The position numbers and the translations under genes are program-made. This document shows positions 37,801 through 52,800 of a stretch of 64,000 bases of DNA, one piece after another. Position 1 is the first letter of the stretch, and the number at the start of each line of letters is the position of its first letter. The notes beneath the pieces are model-generated. The model was given only the letters and a program-made list of their open reading frames with translations. It was not told where the DNA came from and did not search any database. The DNA comes from Xylocopa sonorina (Eukaryota > Arthropoda > Insecta > Hymenoptera > Apidae): the NCBI RefSeq assembly GCF_050948175.1, contig NC_135199.1:4840501-4904500 (forward strand), written 5' to 3'.

Positions 37801-40800
37801 TTAAAACGCGATAATAAAACATTCTGCGAGCGAATAATTTAATTTTACGTTTCATTTGCGGTGGATGGGTTAATTCTATTATGGTTAATAGGTTAACCGC
37901 GATAAAGATAACCCCTTAAGGCAAAAACGAAGCAATTAGACGGTGACTGAACATTAGATGCGAGAAGTCGAACTCGATAATGATTTCAGTCGTTCGAGTT
38001 ACACATAATTTACGTAAAATCGTGTAACGCGTGTATTTTCTTCTTGCGGGAGCGAACAACGGTGGATAATACGCTATGCTCGAGGATCCTTACGATCATC
38101 AGTCACCAGTACCACGGCTAACATCCTTCGCCAAATGCAAACAGGAATGTAAAACCCGGACAGGCAAATATTGACACCGGATCTCATAAATATTGATCGA
38201 ACATCGATGTACCACGTGAGATCAATATTAAACGCGAACGTTTGTTACCTGTCAATATTAACTAGTCCGATAAAAACGTGATCATCGTTTTTTAACGATC
38301 CACCTCCCTCCTTTCTTTTTCATTCGATATTGTTCCTAGGGAAGAAATCACGCGGAAATTGCTCGAGGACTGTTTTTCTTCTTTTTATGCAAAGTTAAGG
38401 TTTTAACAACGCGACCAATATAGACTGTGTTGCATAACCTAAGGTTTATGCAGCTCGGTAAATACACTGATCTCGCGTAATATCTAGGTCAATACGAAAT
38501 CCCGTACATCGAGCAATTGAACGTAAGCCAACGATGGAACAGGCTGAGCAAAAAATTATTCCAACGCGAGATAGAAGCTACGATGATTACCCGCCGCATT
38601 CAGAATAAAGTAGAAACGACTGGTACCAAAAACTATCATACGATACATTTTTCTAATACTAAAATCCTGCTCACATATCAATTTCAGTTTCGATTAAACA
38701 ATTACGAAACGACACCGTAGTCACCCTTGAAAGTTAGGCGCGCGACACTTTCTCGCACAGTAACGAGCATTACTTTCCCCTCAGACGGGACGATCCGAGC
38801 GGAAAAGTTGGACAAATCGAGAGTCGCCCCTCGCGACCAGACCGTATCTTATCGATGCCCACCCGATCGATTTCCTTTAATTAATCCAGTCGCGGACCGC
38901 CACACCGGATTCAGCCCGGCATCGGCTGTAATGTTGGCGCGTGTCCCATTAACGGGCGGCGAATAATTTGTCGATCTGGAAATTACCGTACACGATCCCT
39001 GGCCAACGGCCTGCCTCGACGCCGATATCTCACCGTTCTGTTAACGAGGTCGCAATCGTTGAATCCGTCCGCGATGAATTCGCCACCGAGCCGTAAATAC
39101 CGGGCAACAATGTCGCCGCGGCCGGTAAACTCGATGGACGCGCGCGGATCGCTCGATTTATTCGATTCAATTTATTCTTCGACGTACAGGGCCCCACCGT
39201 GACGGTGACGCGCCACCTCTGCTGCACGGGACACGATCGCGATCGGAGGTGTAATTCATGGACGTTAATTGAGAATTTTCGTGATAATCTACGAATCTCT
39301 AATTTAGCCACGGTCAATCTAGATCGTTTAAAGGGGGTGGTTTACGAGCTCGATTCTCTCCACGGAATTGGTTTATAATCCGTGACGGTGTAATTGACGC
39401 GAGGTAGCGTATATTTTCGAGCTTCCGACAAATACAAGCTTTCGATTAGTCGATGGATGGATGGGAGGAGAATTACACGGAGCGGATCTTGCCGTGTCTT
39501 TGACGTTCACTGCAGACGAAAACGTTGGAACACGGTACCGAAGTGACACGGTTTACATGTAGTTGGAAGCTTGACAATGTCAACTATGCGGATAATTTCG
39601 TACGAGGAGGTTCCAAAATTAGTAGAGTTCGTTCCAAAATTCATTTCCTCGAGTCAAATTTCCACCGCTGGTACCAAGTTAAATAAGCTTCACGATAAAA
39701 TGCAATTTTGCGCCTCGAACAAATAACCCCTCTTACCCCATCGTATCCTGTACATCGTGTACTCGCAAGGATACGTCGCGAGTAGATTCGTTATGGTTCC
39801 AACACCTTTCTCTCTCTTCGTACTGCGACCAAGTAACGAAGAGTACAGAAAGTCGAGCTCCATCTGTCCCGCGTCGTTCGTTCTATCTTCTGGTAGGGTC
39901 CGAACAAAACAAACAATCCCCACGATTCGATTTAAAACCGACCACGAACCAAGCGACGCGATAAATAACCGAAAGTACAATCGGCGTCGTTAAACGCGTC
40001 CGGCAGTATTCAGATGTCCGATCCGGTTAATTAATTAGACAGACTCACGCGAATCGGTAGCGGGAGCTCCCTCGAGGGGTCGAAATCGGCAGATTCACAG
40101 CGATACGATCGTAAACGCGTCCCAGCTACGGACGAGTATTAGGAGCGTGCGTATTAGTCAACGAGCCGTGCGTGCGTCTACTTCCCCTCGTGTCCGCGAC
40201 TCATTAATTTATGGTGTTTCACGATCGTTTGCTAAATCCGCGAGCGTAACGTCCGTATCCCCCGCTGGCCTCCGTTCACGTGACAACGATATTTTAATTA
40301 TCGCGCGCGCGTATCAGCATCGATACGTGTAACGACGTCACGTCGCATTATCCGTCCGCGAGCTCGTCCCATAAATTATTACGGTGCACCCGCGAACGTG
40401 CACCGTGGCGATGTATCGCCATCGTTGTTCGTTCAACATTTAGACGAATCCGTTTCTCCCGCTTTCGCGATTCGTCTCCTTTCCCGTCGAAAAGTTCCCG
40501 ACTACGCCGGATCTCTCCGTGTGTTTACCTTCTTGCACTCTCTGCAGCCCCTTAATTCGGTCCTCGGATATTGCGAAAACTTCCCCGGCCGGAGTTTACG
40601 CGGAGTTTTCTTCGCCGGTTGTTCCGCGCGTCCCGCTGTTTGCGCGAATAATTCATCCGTGAACGGAGGGGTGCATTAGTCGAGAGTTATCGTTCAATCG
40701 AGAACCTGGGATCGTTGTCGGCTTTTCGTTCTGTAATTACTAGAGAGCACCGTTCGCGAATTCGCGGGCGGAAAGCGCGATGACTGCACGGATCGAGAAG

Positions 40801-43800
40801 TTAGCGAGGTATTGAGAAAAGAATCGGTATATCGAGGTACGCGACTCGCGCGAGTGCGATCAATTTGTAACCGCTCTTGAATGGGACGTCGAGCTCTCTC
40901 AGTGGAGGTCCGTGCCGCGAACAATGAAATTCGTCGATTACATTGCTGTTGAAACGCGGGGAGGGAAAGGAGAGGCAAACGGGGTGGACGATCGCGAAAC
41001 GTAAACGCGAGAAAGTGACGAGCGAAACGTTCGGTTCGTTCGACGAGAGTCAAACGGCATTGTCGCTTTCTTCTCGATGGCCGTCGAAAGAGTTCCTGCG
41101 TTTCGATACGTATCGACGGTGGAAACAAAACGACGAGAACCGTCGCGTTCGATTTTCCATCGCGTCACGTACAGGAACCCGATGCCCTGGAATTTCTCTA
41201 TGAATTTTGTCGCGGGGGGTGTGCGCGCCCACGCACGCCATCCCGGCCGGTTAGAAACCGCATAATGCCAAACCCCTGTTCGCTTCGAGTCGTTGATTTC
41301 GTGCCATTCAGACCGTGGATTCGCCGGAATATTCGATGCTCGGTTAATATTGCATCGCATCGAGACTTCATTTTAATGAACCGAAACGATTAACCCTCCA
41401 CTTACTCGACGGTGAACAATACTCGCGGTCAACACGATTCTCACGTTAATACGTGCTAATTAACTATTGACTAATATTGTAGAACAATCTTAAGTTTGCT
41501 TCGAATTAACGCAAGCGATCTTGGTTCGACTGATTCTATCAATACCACTATCAAAGGTATCTGCAATTCCTTCGACGATATCAAAACATTACCTTCCGTG
41601 CCCATTTACTAGACAGGAGTCCATTCGACGACGTATAAGATCGCGTCTTTTATCTGAGAGACGAAGGAATTTTATCCTATCGTTACTTTTTAACTGGCTA
41701 TGAAAGCACCAGCGCAATTGCATCAATTTCATTCGTCGACGATTTGGATGGAAACAACATTCCATCGAGCAATAAGAATAATCCCAACCGCTCCCCTAGT
41801 ATCGATAGAAAGTTGTATCACGGGGAAAGGAGAAACTGGCGCGGAAGAGGCGCAATCTGTTCGCGTTACGTCGCGATTAATGTTGGAACGTGTAAGGAGG
41901 TTAAATAACATTGAAACTGCGATCGGTGCAACCACAGGATCGTGGCTGACGGCCAAACGGAAGGTCGGAAGTGGTCCAATCTCCGAATCGATCTCAGGAG
42001 CCTCCTTTCCCATTTCCAGGACATTTGCAAGAGCATCGGCCGTTATGAGAACGAGAGGGACAGACGGGACGCTTTATAGACCGGGCCAGACAAGAGCTAC
42101 TTCCGGTTAGCCGGATAGTACGTCCGGGGCTTTCCTATCGGGGAGCTCTCGATGGTCCGTCGAGCAAATCGTACCGTCGATTCAATCTCCGTTAAATTTC
42201 GCGGAGATCTGCCTATCAAATTTGTTACGTACCTACATTTTGCCTTCCTCTAAATAATCGACGGATTTTTCTTTCGCACCAGAGCTCCCGGTTGGAGATG
42301 TACGAAAATTTAAATTGAATTTTTCCCGGGGAAATCGTCCCCGCGCGCAGGGGACGATTCGCACTTCGTATTCAACAGATCGGAATTGTGAAAGTTTTCG
42401 CGATAATAAATGCTGGTTGTTTACCATGACCCGCAACGCGAGAGCGTGCAACTAAAGATTACATTTCGCGCAAATTCGCAGGAAAATCACGCGGGAACGA
42501 GTTCCACTCATAAACTATGCTACTTCACGGTGGAACAGTCAGTTTTGTCTTCCTAATTCCCTTTTGTTTCATCCCCGGCGAGCGTGAAGCAACAAGACGA
42601 ATATATGCCGTATAAATCATAAGATGAGTTACGACGCTATTCCACAGAGAACTTTCAGCTCTGCTAGAATAAATTTCGACTATATTTCATTACCCAGACC
42701 GAGAAACAATGTAATCTAATTAGTATAATAATCACCATTCTTTATCATCATTCGAGCCGCCCTTTCGTTCTTCCCTGTTATTGGCAGGAAAGGACAACTC
42801 TCTAGATAAGAATAAATGTGCGCATTCAAATAGAAATTTACGTTTCAAAATTATAAGAGATGCGATTCGCGTAAGATACGGAAACCGTAAATCGAACAAA
42901 AAACGGAAAAAGATTAGAGAAAAGCAAACAATGGAAATAAACCGTCGCTTAATCTATCCGCAAGTGCAACCAATTATACTTAATTAAGTATGTGTCTCGC
43001 GTAGCTTCATCCAGCGTTGAACGACTAACAAAGAAACCACCACCGCGCCTCGTTTTCAAACCAATACCTCGGATTTTCAGCGGTGAAACCATTCCTCGTT
43101 GCACGCAAAACAAGCAAGGCGGAGTTACGGAAAAACAAAAAGACAGACAAAGAGAGAGGAAAAAAGCGCAGCTCGCCGACAAGTTTTTGTAGCCAGGATT
43201 CGACGATAATGCGACGTGCCGCGTTTCGTACAGATATAGAAGCCCGGTGTGCGTGTGTCGTATTGATTCGAATGGAGAAGCCTCTCGCATCGCAGCGAAC
43301 CTCTATCGCGTCGGATTAAACGCTTGCGTACGCTACTGACGTCAACTTTCCGTCCCTTTCTTTTTTTTTCACCCTCTGTCCATCCCGTCGAACGATCGAG
43401 TCCAACTTGCGTCGATCCAGGAACGAGCCCTCCCTTCTTTTTTTGTTTCCTCAAAACGGACGAGCGTTCGTCCAGTTACTTCCTCTCGTTCCCGCGATCG
43501 ACGACGCAAGGGATGGCGGATGGACGAGCGTACGCAAACGCGACGGTCTTCCGTGTTGCAGGGCCATTGTTCACGCGTGATTCCAGGTGAAACGCGGCTA
43601 CGTGACGCGGGGTTGTTCTTTGCGCCCCCTCCAGAAAGTTTGGTGTTATTGTAAGGAATCTGCAGCCCCTGGCGCGGGAAGGGGATGAAGTCTTGCTCCG
43701 AGATAGTTTGTATTGTAACGTAAGAGGCGTTTGGATTAAACGTTTGGCAAAGTTGTCGCTTAATCTCGCTCTCTTCGATAACCGCTACGATGGTGGATAT

Positions 43801-46800
43801 TTGGATTAAGAATGGCTTAGCCGAGAACTTGCCTACTTTTTGGAGATTAATTCGACTTACCGTAGTCGAGACGAGTGGCAACAATTTTGCAACTCCGATA
43901 CGATCTATCTTCCCCGATCGACTTCTTGAAACGCGCGCAGCGCGCAACCTTCCAGGCCCGAAACTACCCTTAACTCTTTGAGGCAAGAGTAACAAGACGC
44001 GTTGCAGAGAAATTTTATTTTTTTTCAAATCGAACAAACTTGGTTTCCTTTTACGAATAAGGGAACAAAGTAATCAAAAAGTAAAATGATACCCTCGCAC
44101 AAGTAGCACTTGTAATATTTGAAAGTGGTAGAAGAAATATCATAAATGCGGGACCCTTTTACCACCGCTATGCCTCAAAGAGTTAAGACAGAACGCTCCT
44201 GTTAAATTCGATTCCCCGTTCTACTAGATCCTGCAGCAACGAAATGAAAACGACACCAAAAGACGAAGACACCTTCCCTCGCACTGTTCTCAACGAGCGG
44301 CGCAGGATGCGATGGACGACGCTAGACCGGATATCGGTCCCAGGAGCGTATGTCCAAGGATCAATCGAGGTGAATCGCGTCGTCGAAGGGCGGTGCATCC
44401 GCCTTCGCCTCGAAGAGATAGGCTATCAAACCAGTGACACGGCTCACGGCAAACAGCACGGTATACTTCGTCGGCTGGGAGAAACGACGGGAACAGCAGC
44501 CAGCCGTCCCCAGCTGTTCGCTAGCCGCGTACTCCCCGTCGAAGAGGTTCTCGCCACCACGGGAGTCTCGTTATCCGGCCGTGAATCTGTTTTCGTGTCT
44601 CGCGGAATATGAGGCGGACGTTGAATAATGCATCCGCGGCCACCCTGGCTCCTTACGCGAGCGCGTTCGCCGTTCGTTTCACGGTCTCGCGATCGGATCA
44701 ACCCTCTAATTGTATTCCGTTCCCTCCCCGTTCCGCGTACGAGTGCCGCTCGAAATGATTAGAGGCTCGCTTGTTTAAGCGGTTTCATTGCCGCTAGATG
44801 GTATAATAGGTCACGCGGGAGAGGATTTATGGGGTTTCTTTGCGTCGAATAAATTACGCCGTGCCTTGCCGAGGGATTTGGCGAACGATTGGGTTCGGTC
44901 ATGATACGCTGAGCGAAGCGAGTTCTTAATTGCGGTTTCTTGTTGCATCGATCTTTCCTTTTTGTGTTCTCGTCATTTCGAGAACAATTGAAACGATAAA
45001 GTGTTTCGATTAAATGCAATTAGACTTATCATTTTTTCGTATCGTAAAATGTACGTTAATTGCTCTTAGTTACTTTGTTTTCTTTTTCAGGAGAATTAAT
45101 TGAACTTCAAAGTGCGCTTGACAAAAGAGTAGCATGGGTAGCGTGTTGTGAAAGAGAAACACGAAAATTTGATCAGATTCCTTCTCGATATTATTTTCCA
45201 TTCGAGTGGAAAATGGCCGATGGTCATTTCGGTCGAACGTGGAAGACGAGCATTCAACAGAATCAAAGTCAGGATGCGCGCTGCTACGCAGAAGCTAGCC
45301 GGACGTGATGAAAACTTATCCCCCAGGATTAGGTCGACTTCTCACCTGGGATGAGAGTCGACTCGCGGAAAAGGAAGACCCAAGTAAAAAGGAACGTCTG
45401 ACGACCTCTCGCGCAGCCGGAATATTTTTCTTTCCCTCCACTTTCATCTCTCTCCCTTTTTTCTTTTTCATTCTTCCTTTCTTACTTTCAACTTTCAACG
45501 GAATCGCGGAAAATCTTTTGTCCCGTCGCACTTGAAGCAGTCCATTGTGAGAGAAATTTGTCTCTTGAAGCTCCCCTTTTGTACTGTTATTTCTCAACCG
45601 CCCAAATAAGCAGAGAATACGGTGTTCGTTAAAAATTACTTTGCGAAACGTTAAGTGCTCGAAAGGTCCCATTGAAGCGCCGTGAAACGCGAGGGAATTG
45701 CGCGGCTCGCAAACCAGAGTGGCTGTGATTCTAGTTTCTGAATTTTTGAAAATTCTCAGCGAGCAAGAGTTTGTTTCCGTCGCGAGGATTCAGAATTTCA
45801 TCAATCTTCTCTGCCTTTCTATCTCGCAGGGTTAATCGCCACGGCAAATGGCCGGCCCAATTATCCAAGCGTTTCTTTGAATTTCATTTCCCTTTTCCGA
45901 TGCCGCGCGGAGAAACTTTCCATACGGTTACCTTTCCAGCCACCCGCGTAAAGCTGGGATGAATTTTAAATAATACGAAATTGAAATGCAGAAAAAGGAA
46001 TGACACAACAGAGACGCGTTCGTGAATATTTTTTTTTTGCATTCGCTGGGATATTTCCATCCACGGGGCGGAACTAAATAGGCAACGATTCGAAAGCCTC
46101 CGGCTTCTAAACTTTTGATCGCTCTCGAACGATCGTCAGGTTCTTTATAATTCTAGAAATTTGACTTTCACCTAAATTGCACTTTTAATCGGTGAAACCT
46201 CGTTTATATTTTCCTTAAAGAAATGAATTCTCGATCTTCCAACGACGTACATTAAAGGTAATAAATTCGCTCGCTCTCTTTGCAAAATTCCATCGCTTCT
46301 CTATATTTTTCCACTAGAAAAACAGCTGAAAATCTGCATCGTTCCTCCACGGTAGACGTCTCGATACATTTCCCGCATTGGTCGTTCTTTATCCGAGCTA
46401 CAAATATACTTAATGGGCGTATATTTTTCAATAGAGTTCAGACATTTCTTATAATACAAATGCACCGGCGAGTAGCAGCTATTTCTCACCGAAAGAAACG
46501 AGCACTGGCCATATTGTAGTTTAGGTAATGGCACGGTATAGTGGCCCATCAATCTCCGTAAGAATTTATTGCCAGAATTTTTCTCGGTATCGAGCACGAA
46601 GAATACCGCGAGGGATCCCGGTGATCATCGGTTTAACAGGCGGGCGCTTGACACCGGGCAAAAAAGGGGGATCCTCGAGCGTTCGATTCTTTTGCGACCT
46701 TGTCGCGGACAAATTGCTTCGCGTGTCATGGAACTGACAATGGACGTGTACCATTGATATACGCGCGGCGGAGTAATTGAAAACCGTTGAAAAGCAAATT

Positions 46801-49800
46801 GTGAATGGAACGAGTGAACAGGTTTTACAATACTTTATTGTCGATGACACCTGCTTTTTGATACTGTCAGATATCGCGTCTAAAAACAACCGAAAAAATG
46901 AAAAAAGAAAAATGTAAAAATTGAATCGCAGTCGTCCACGAAATATCGTGATTCTTGAATTCCATTTGGTCGAACTCCCGAAGAATCCATCCTCTGTTCG
47001 CAATCTACACCGTTTCGTGGTACAACAGAAGCACGGAAACTTCGCTAATCCCTCTTCGAGACCAGAATTCACGCGAGCCAGGTATAAAAAATGCAGACGC
47101 AACCCCTTTCAGCCAAAGATCACCGCGAGCAAACTAATCGCGAGGGCCGTGGCAAACAACATCCCCTACGCGCCAAACATTACCCCGTCTGCGTACATAC
47201 ATCAAGGAGCGGGCGCAAACTCGGATTTCTCCGTGCATTATGCACCGCTAACAAGCGACCCTGTCGTTTGTTCAAATTCTAGCGGCGGAAGCAGCACGCC
47301 GGAACGGCGAAATAATTTTCGGCGCCGTTGTCCGGCGCGAATCGCTGCTCCCAAGAACGTCCGGACGTCCCTCATAACGTGACCGTGTTCGCTTTGTTCG
47401 CCAGTAAAAGAGCAAAGGAGTACGCCTCGGCTAGGTGGGACACGCAGGCCGAGCAGGAACGAAAACCGGGGGGCGGGGGGCTGGCAGAAGGACAGAAACG
47501 AGTCAACCTCGTTTCATTTAGTCTTGTCCTCGGCCCGTTTCCTTCGCGCAAGGGTTTTGTTCTACCCGACTTTTCTATCTCTCTGTCCGCCTACTGCATC
47601 CCCGTCCTCGCTCTCCTCCTTTTCATCTTCTCTACTTTTTTTCCTGGCACGCTGCCACCGCCTCTACGCGGTATTAAAAATTCACGATAATTCTTTAAAA
47701 ATAGAAAACCGCGGTTCCTTTAACAACGAGATACGAACTTCCAAGTGTTTAAATATGCAAAATTGCTTTGCCTGTAAATAATGAACAACCTAAGTGGCTA
47801 TCTACAAGAATGAAGGTACAGTTGCAAGTATCAGCGATGCATCCATTCATTTTTCCAAACCACCGTAACGAAGTGGATATTATTATGTTTCTCCTGGCAC
47901 GCAGCCACCGCCTCTACGTGGTATTAAAAATTTACGATAATTCTTTAAAAATAGTAACTCGCAACCTCTTTAAGGATAAGATACGAACTTGCAAGTCTAA
48001 TTAAAATATGAAAAATTGTTTCCTTGCAAGCATTGAATAACCCAAACAACTACCTACAAGCACAAAGGTCCATTTGCAAGTAGTATGAAGATCAACAAGC
48101 AAATAAACTAACGCACCAAAGTCGCCATTATGCAAATAGGCTTTAAATCGCGTTGTCCTATCCAAACCGGACGACCAAGAAACCACCCCTTCCGGATTCC
48201 GTATTGGACCTCTCGTCTCGTCCTCGGCCCGTTTCCTTCACGTAAGCGTTTTGTTCATCTCGGGTTCTTCGTTCCTCTTCCACCCTCGTTTCTCACCCCA
48301 CCCCTCCTCCTTATCCCTGGCCTGTTTCCGGCTTGAGCGCTCGTCGTGCCACTATGTGGGTCAGAGACACTGTGCATCGGCGTGTCACCGTCCGCGTCTA
48401 CTGCCCCCGATCGAGCAGGTTCAAAATTTCACTCGGAATCCTAGCTCGAGATGCCACGGAGGACACGTGTGCACGGAACGATGGAACGACCACGACGCGA
48501 TGTCGACCAGAGATATTCCATTCCTCGATTCACCATCGCTCGATGCCCTTTATCTTCGACGCTGGCGAACGAGCATTTATTTCCCAATTTTTTGCTCGCA
48601 TTTCGGGAACGTTGGCGTTTTATTAGAAAAAAGGGTGATTGAATAAATGTGTGGTTTTTCCTAATGGAGCGAGAAGAAAAACAATTTTGAGACAGCATGT
48701 GGTGAAAGGGAGAGAGATTTATTTGTGCGAAATAGTCAGATTCTACGGATATACGTGTCTAAATATTCCAGGGCGCATTAAAATAGCTTCTGAAATGGAA
48801 AATCATCGGTGGAAAAAAAAGAGCGCATAGAAGTAATTAATTAGCAAAATTATGCGTTAATTGTAAGCAATTAGGACGCACAGGAAGCGGCGGGACGCAT
48901 AGAAAGGCGTGCCTAATTTCATATCGGGGACGATAAAAACTGAAGCTACACTTTCGCGAGACTTTAATGAAGTGAGAGTGAATTTAATTTTCTTTTGATC
49001 CCGTCTAAAAAGTACCTGCTACGGAAGCGGGAAATTTCTCGGTAAAACCAAGAGATTTAGGAATACTGAACATAATTTTAAACTCATCGAGTATGTACAT
49101 ACCAACCACCTGAACATAAATTCCACTATGGAAATTCTAAAATATCAATAACCCAAAGTGGTGCGTATCATTCCATCGCGAAATTGAAGTAAAGGATCGC
49201 GACTTAAAAACAAACGTCCCTAATTCACCCTTAATTAAATCTCGCGACAATCTCCACCTCGATCTCGTGTATGCACGCGAAACAGGAAACTCCTCAAAGG
49301 AAGATCGGTCGCATTCGATAGCATCGAGTCCTCGCGAACCCCGTCCGACTTCAACGCGCTCAAAAGGGTTCGCAGAGAAACGTGGAGCGTTTCGTGACAT
49401 TCCTTTCCCGTTTCTTGTCCTCGGCGATTCCAAAAAAGAAGAAGAAGTAGAAGCAGAAAAAGTAAAACAGGGTGAAAGAAAGAGGTAGAAGAAGGTAAAG
49501 GAAAGCGATCGCAGCACAGTCACGTATCCAGAGGTCGGTACGGCTGGCGAACCGTTCAGAAAAATGGGGATGAATGCGGTTATCGCGCGACGGGGTAAGG
49601 ACCGAACGTGATCGTGGTACGCGCTGTTAAGTAGAATGGAATAATTAAAGCGGTATTCGCGGACGGACTGTTTCAACGGCGACGGAAACACCGGCTGGGC
49701 GAAAAAAAAGTCGAACCCAGGAGAAAAATCGTCGGAGAGCGAAGGAGGGTAGAGAAAGAAAGAGAAACGACTGGACGGCTGCCAAGTGCAGGGCGGGTGG

Positions 49801-52800
49801 GATGCCATTCGCAGAGATCGCCGATGAGGGTCCGAGCAGTGCTTAATTTCTGTTTACTTCGTATAATACCTTTCTAACGGAGAGCGGATTAAAGACTGGG
49901 GCTGTTCCTCGCCGATAGTTATTGTAGGTTACTGGATTTCCGTGAGGATTACCTCTCTGCGACGGTTTCTTGGACGAATCGATTCGTTACTTAATCGCTG
50001 CCTCCTTTCTGATATTGAACCGGGGTTGATGACGAGCAGAGAAGCGCGGAGAATCGTCGTTTTTCGGAGCGAGAATGGGGTTCAAAATGGAAATCTATCT
50101 ATCTATCGTTTTCTCTTCTATTATACGAATTTTCGAGGTAGAATTAGTAGTTGGAAATGTTACGCGTCAATGTTTTCCCCAGCCGAAATTCTGTTTCGTA
50201 TAATGAATTCGCGACTTACAAATGAGAAAACTTTCCGAGTGCATAACCCACAATAAATTTTAAATAGGAAATTAAAAAGTAGTCCGGTGATTATATTTTT
50301 TCATTACAGAAACATTCTGCGGATCTATATGCAAATTTTTCAGATAAGAGACTATCCCGCGGCGCGCTTTAAAATTGCTGCTCTTTTCGACGCTCGCGTT
50401 AGATACTATCGTCTTCCGATCTCGCTTTTTCTCTCTCCCTCTCTCTCTCTCTCTCTTTTCTCTTTTTTTTTGTCATGCAATCAAATTAATGCCAGACGAA
50501 TCGATAGGCCCCTCACTTTTCGTGTTCCACACTTTTCGTGTCACTTTGATCGCTTTGAACTTGGCTCCATTAACGGCATCAAATGGATCTCATTTCGATA
50601 CTTATTAGAGAAAGAGAGAGCTTGCTCATTTTAAACCCTTTTAAAAAATTATTTGTCGCTTTTCTGTTAACTCTGTGCGCGTATTATAATTTCACGGACC
50701 TAGAAAAAGCCAAAACCGATAAACAATTTATTGATGCGAGATATCAATTAAATATTAGTTTACACGTTATGTATTAGTCGTGTTGTTAAACGGTTGACCC
50801 AGTTTTAACAGCGTTCCTCGCTTTTCGAAAACACTGCATAAAATATGCACCAGAGCGATGCGCGCTGCAGCACCTAAATTATACACGAAATTTTTCATCT
50901 GACAGTGAAATATTAATTAATCACGATTTCACGTTCGAACGGACGGTAAACTATTTATATAGATTAATAGATTTCGCCTGAAGCCGAGAAAAACAATAAT
51001 CCCTCAACGAACCGCCTTTATTGGAGTTCGTTAATTCCCGCATCGTTTAATTATGTAGTTGAAGAGCCTCAAGAATACTGACCTTAACGTCGTCGCAAAC
51101 CCTCGACACTTCGTCGCTATTGTTAACGACAACGCGTACAAGTGTATCTCGTTATAACAAGGTACGACGGGTTAAAGAAAAGAAAAAACAAAAAAAAAGG
51201 AAAAAGAAGGAAGCGCGAAGAAGAAAATGGTAACGAGTGGCAGATGGAAGGAGAACGCGGCAGGAGAGAACAGGAGGAAAAAGAGTAATGAAAATCGGGG
51301 TTGAGGAGCGCGTGTGTTGCGCCCCTTCGAAACTAAAGCGGCGGAAAGTAATTCGAGCGGCCGCGAGTGAAGGGTGGCTTTTTGAGTTTTCAAAGTTGTC
51401 TGTCGCGACGTTACGATCAATTTTAGTGCCTACTGTTCAACCAGCGAACAAGTGAATAACGAAATTTCGATTAAACGAAAGATCCATGTAAATAATCGGG
51501 AAGAGGTGGATAGTCGAGCGTATGGAGTCGGGCGGTGACAAAAGAGGCGAGCGTCGGGGGTAATATTGGCGGTCTGAAAATCGGCAAGTAGCGCGAGAGA
51601 AAAACATTCAGGAACTAGACGACAGCGTTAATCGAATTACTTGATTATACTCTCGCGGGCGCGGCTTCGTTTATGCCAATTAGCGCGCTCGTTAGCGGTA
51701 AACGTCGCATCGTGTCACGAGAGAATCGTCCTCGTTGTTATTTCTCGCTATATCTCGTTATCCCGTTTCGTTCGCGGAACGTACGCGCCGGAGGAACGTT
51801 TGATCTGCCTTTTCGATCGATGCACTCGCCCGCCGTTGCTTGTTTAACGGACTTCATTAAGAGATACATCGAAAATAAACTGGGAAACACGAGGGAAGGA
51901 AAAACGCTGGGAGGCGGAACACAGCGAGGGGGGGGGGGGGGGGTGCAAAAGCGTTTCCTTCCGGTGAATTTCAATTAATTACTCGTTTAAACGTTCATTC
52001 GCTCTTTTCTGTTTGCTCCAACCGGATCCTTCATCGTCGTAATTATTCGCGAGGAAAATTACTGCGATAACGTTATCGAGGAACGATTCTACCGGCATTT
52101 TCCGCACGTTTCGAACTTTTTCGCGGCGAGAGACTGCGTTATTGCACGCCGAGCGATATTAAAATCTCGCGATCAGACGCAGAAAGTTGAAAAGTTTCTC
52201 GGTCTAGTCACCCCGTGCGTTTCTTTCACGCTTTCTACGATCTTTGCCGTAGCCGCCTATAAATAATTATAAAAGTAGATTCATCGAGACGATCGCCTCG
52301 CGCGTTTTCCCCCATTACGATCGTGCAAGAAATGCAATTTTCTTTTCACTTCCCGAAAGCTACCAAGAAGAGGGCGAACTCTTCCACCAGGATGGTGCGC
52401 AATTCCCAAATAAGCTGTTCTCCGTACACGTAATACCGTGCTATGATACGGAATAAAATTTAATCAAACGCCACGCTCGTGCGCAGGGGTGCAGATAAAC
52501 GTCCCGTAAACCGAACCAGGAAGCACCCATAAATCTCCGCTAAATATGAACCAAAGTTTAACCAACTCTAAGTCATCCGGACGCATTCGAAGCTCGTAAA
52601 AATTCTTCCTCGCCGTAAAATAAGAGAACGAAAACCATACTGCCTCGCACCAATGCAAGTCGGACAACCAACCCTGAATCGACGAAAGATCCAATCGTTT
52701 CATCACTGTATTTATTTTACAAAAAACCTAATTCATCCGAATACTCAATGCATAAGCTCAGCCAAGTTCCCCAGGATCATGAATCACGATGGACGCGCCG

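Noticed and set aside
38189..38229. Inverted repeat AATATTGATC/GATCAATATT as a hairpin RNA or transposon end
   Set aside because: Only ten bases per arm, in AT-rich sequence, with no target duplication and no extension of pairing.
43369..44037. 222-codon minus-strand open frame
   Set aside because: It crosses the MITE boundary, is Arg/Ser-rich, has no domain and matches the length of other chance frames in this stop-poor CpG-rich intron.
49137..49808. 223-codon minus-strand open frame
   Set aside because: The translation is Phe/Ser/Pro-rich low-complexity; the opposite strand is a purine-rich tract, which explains the absence of stops.
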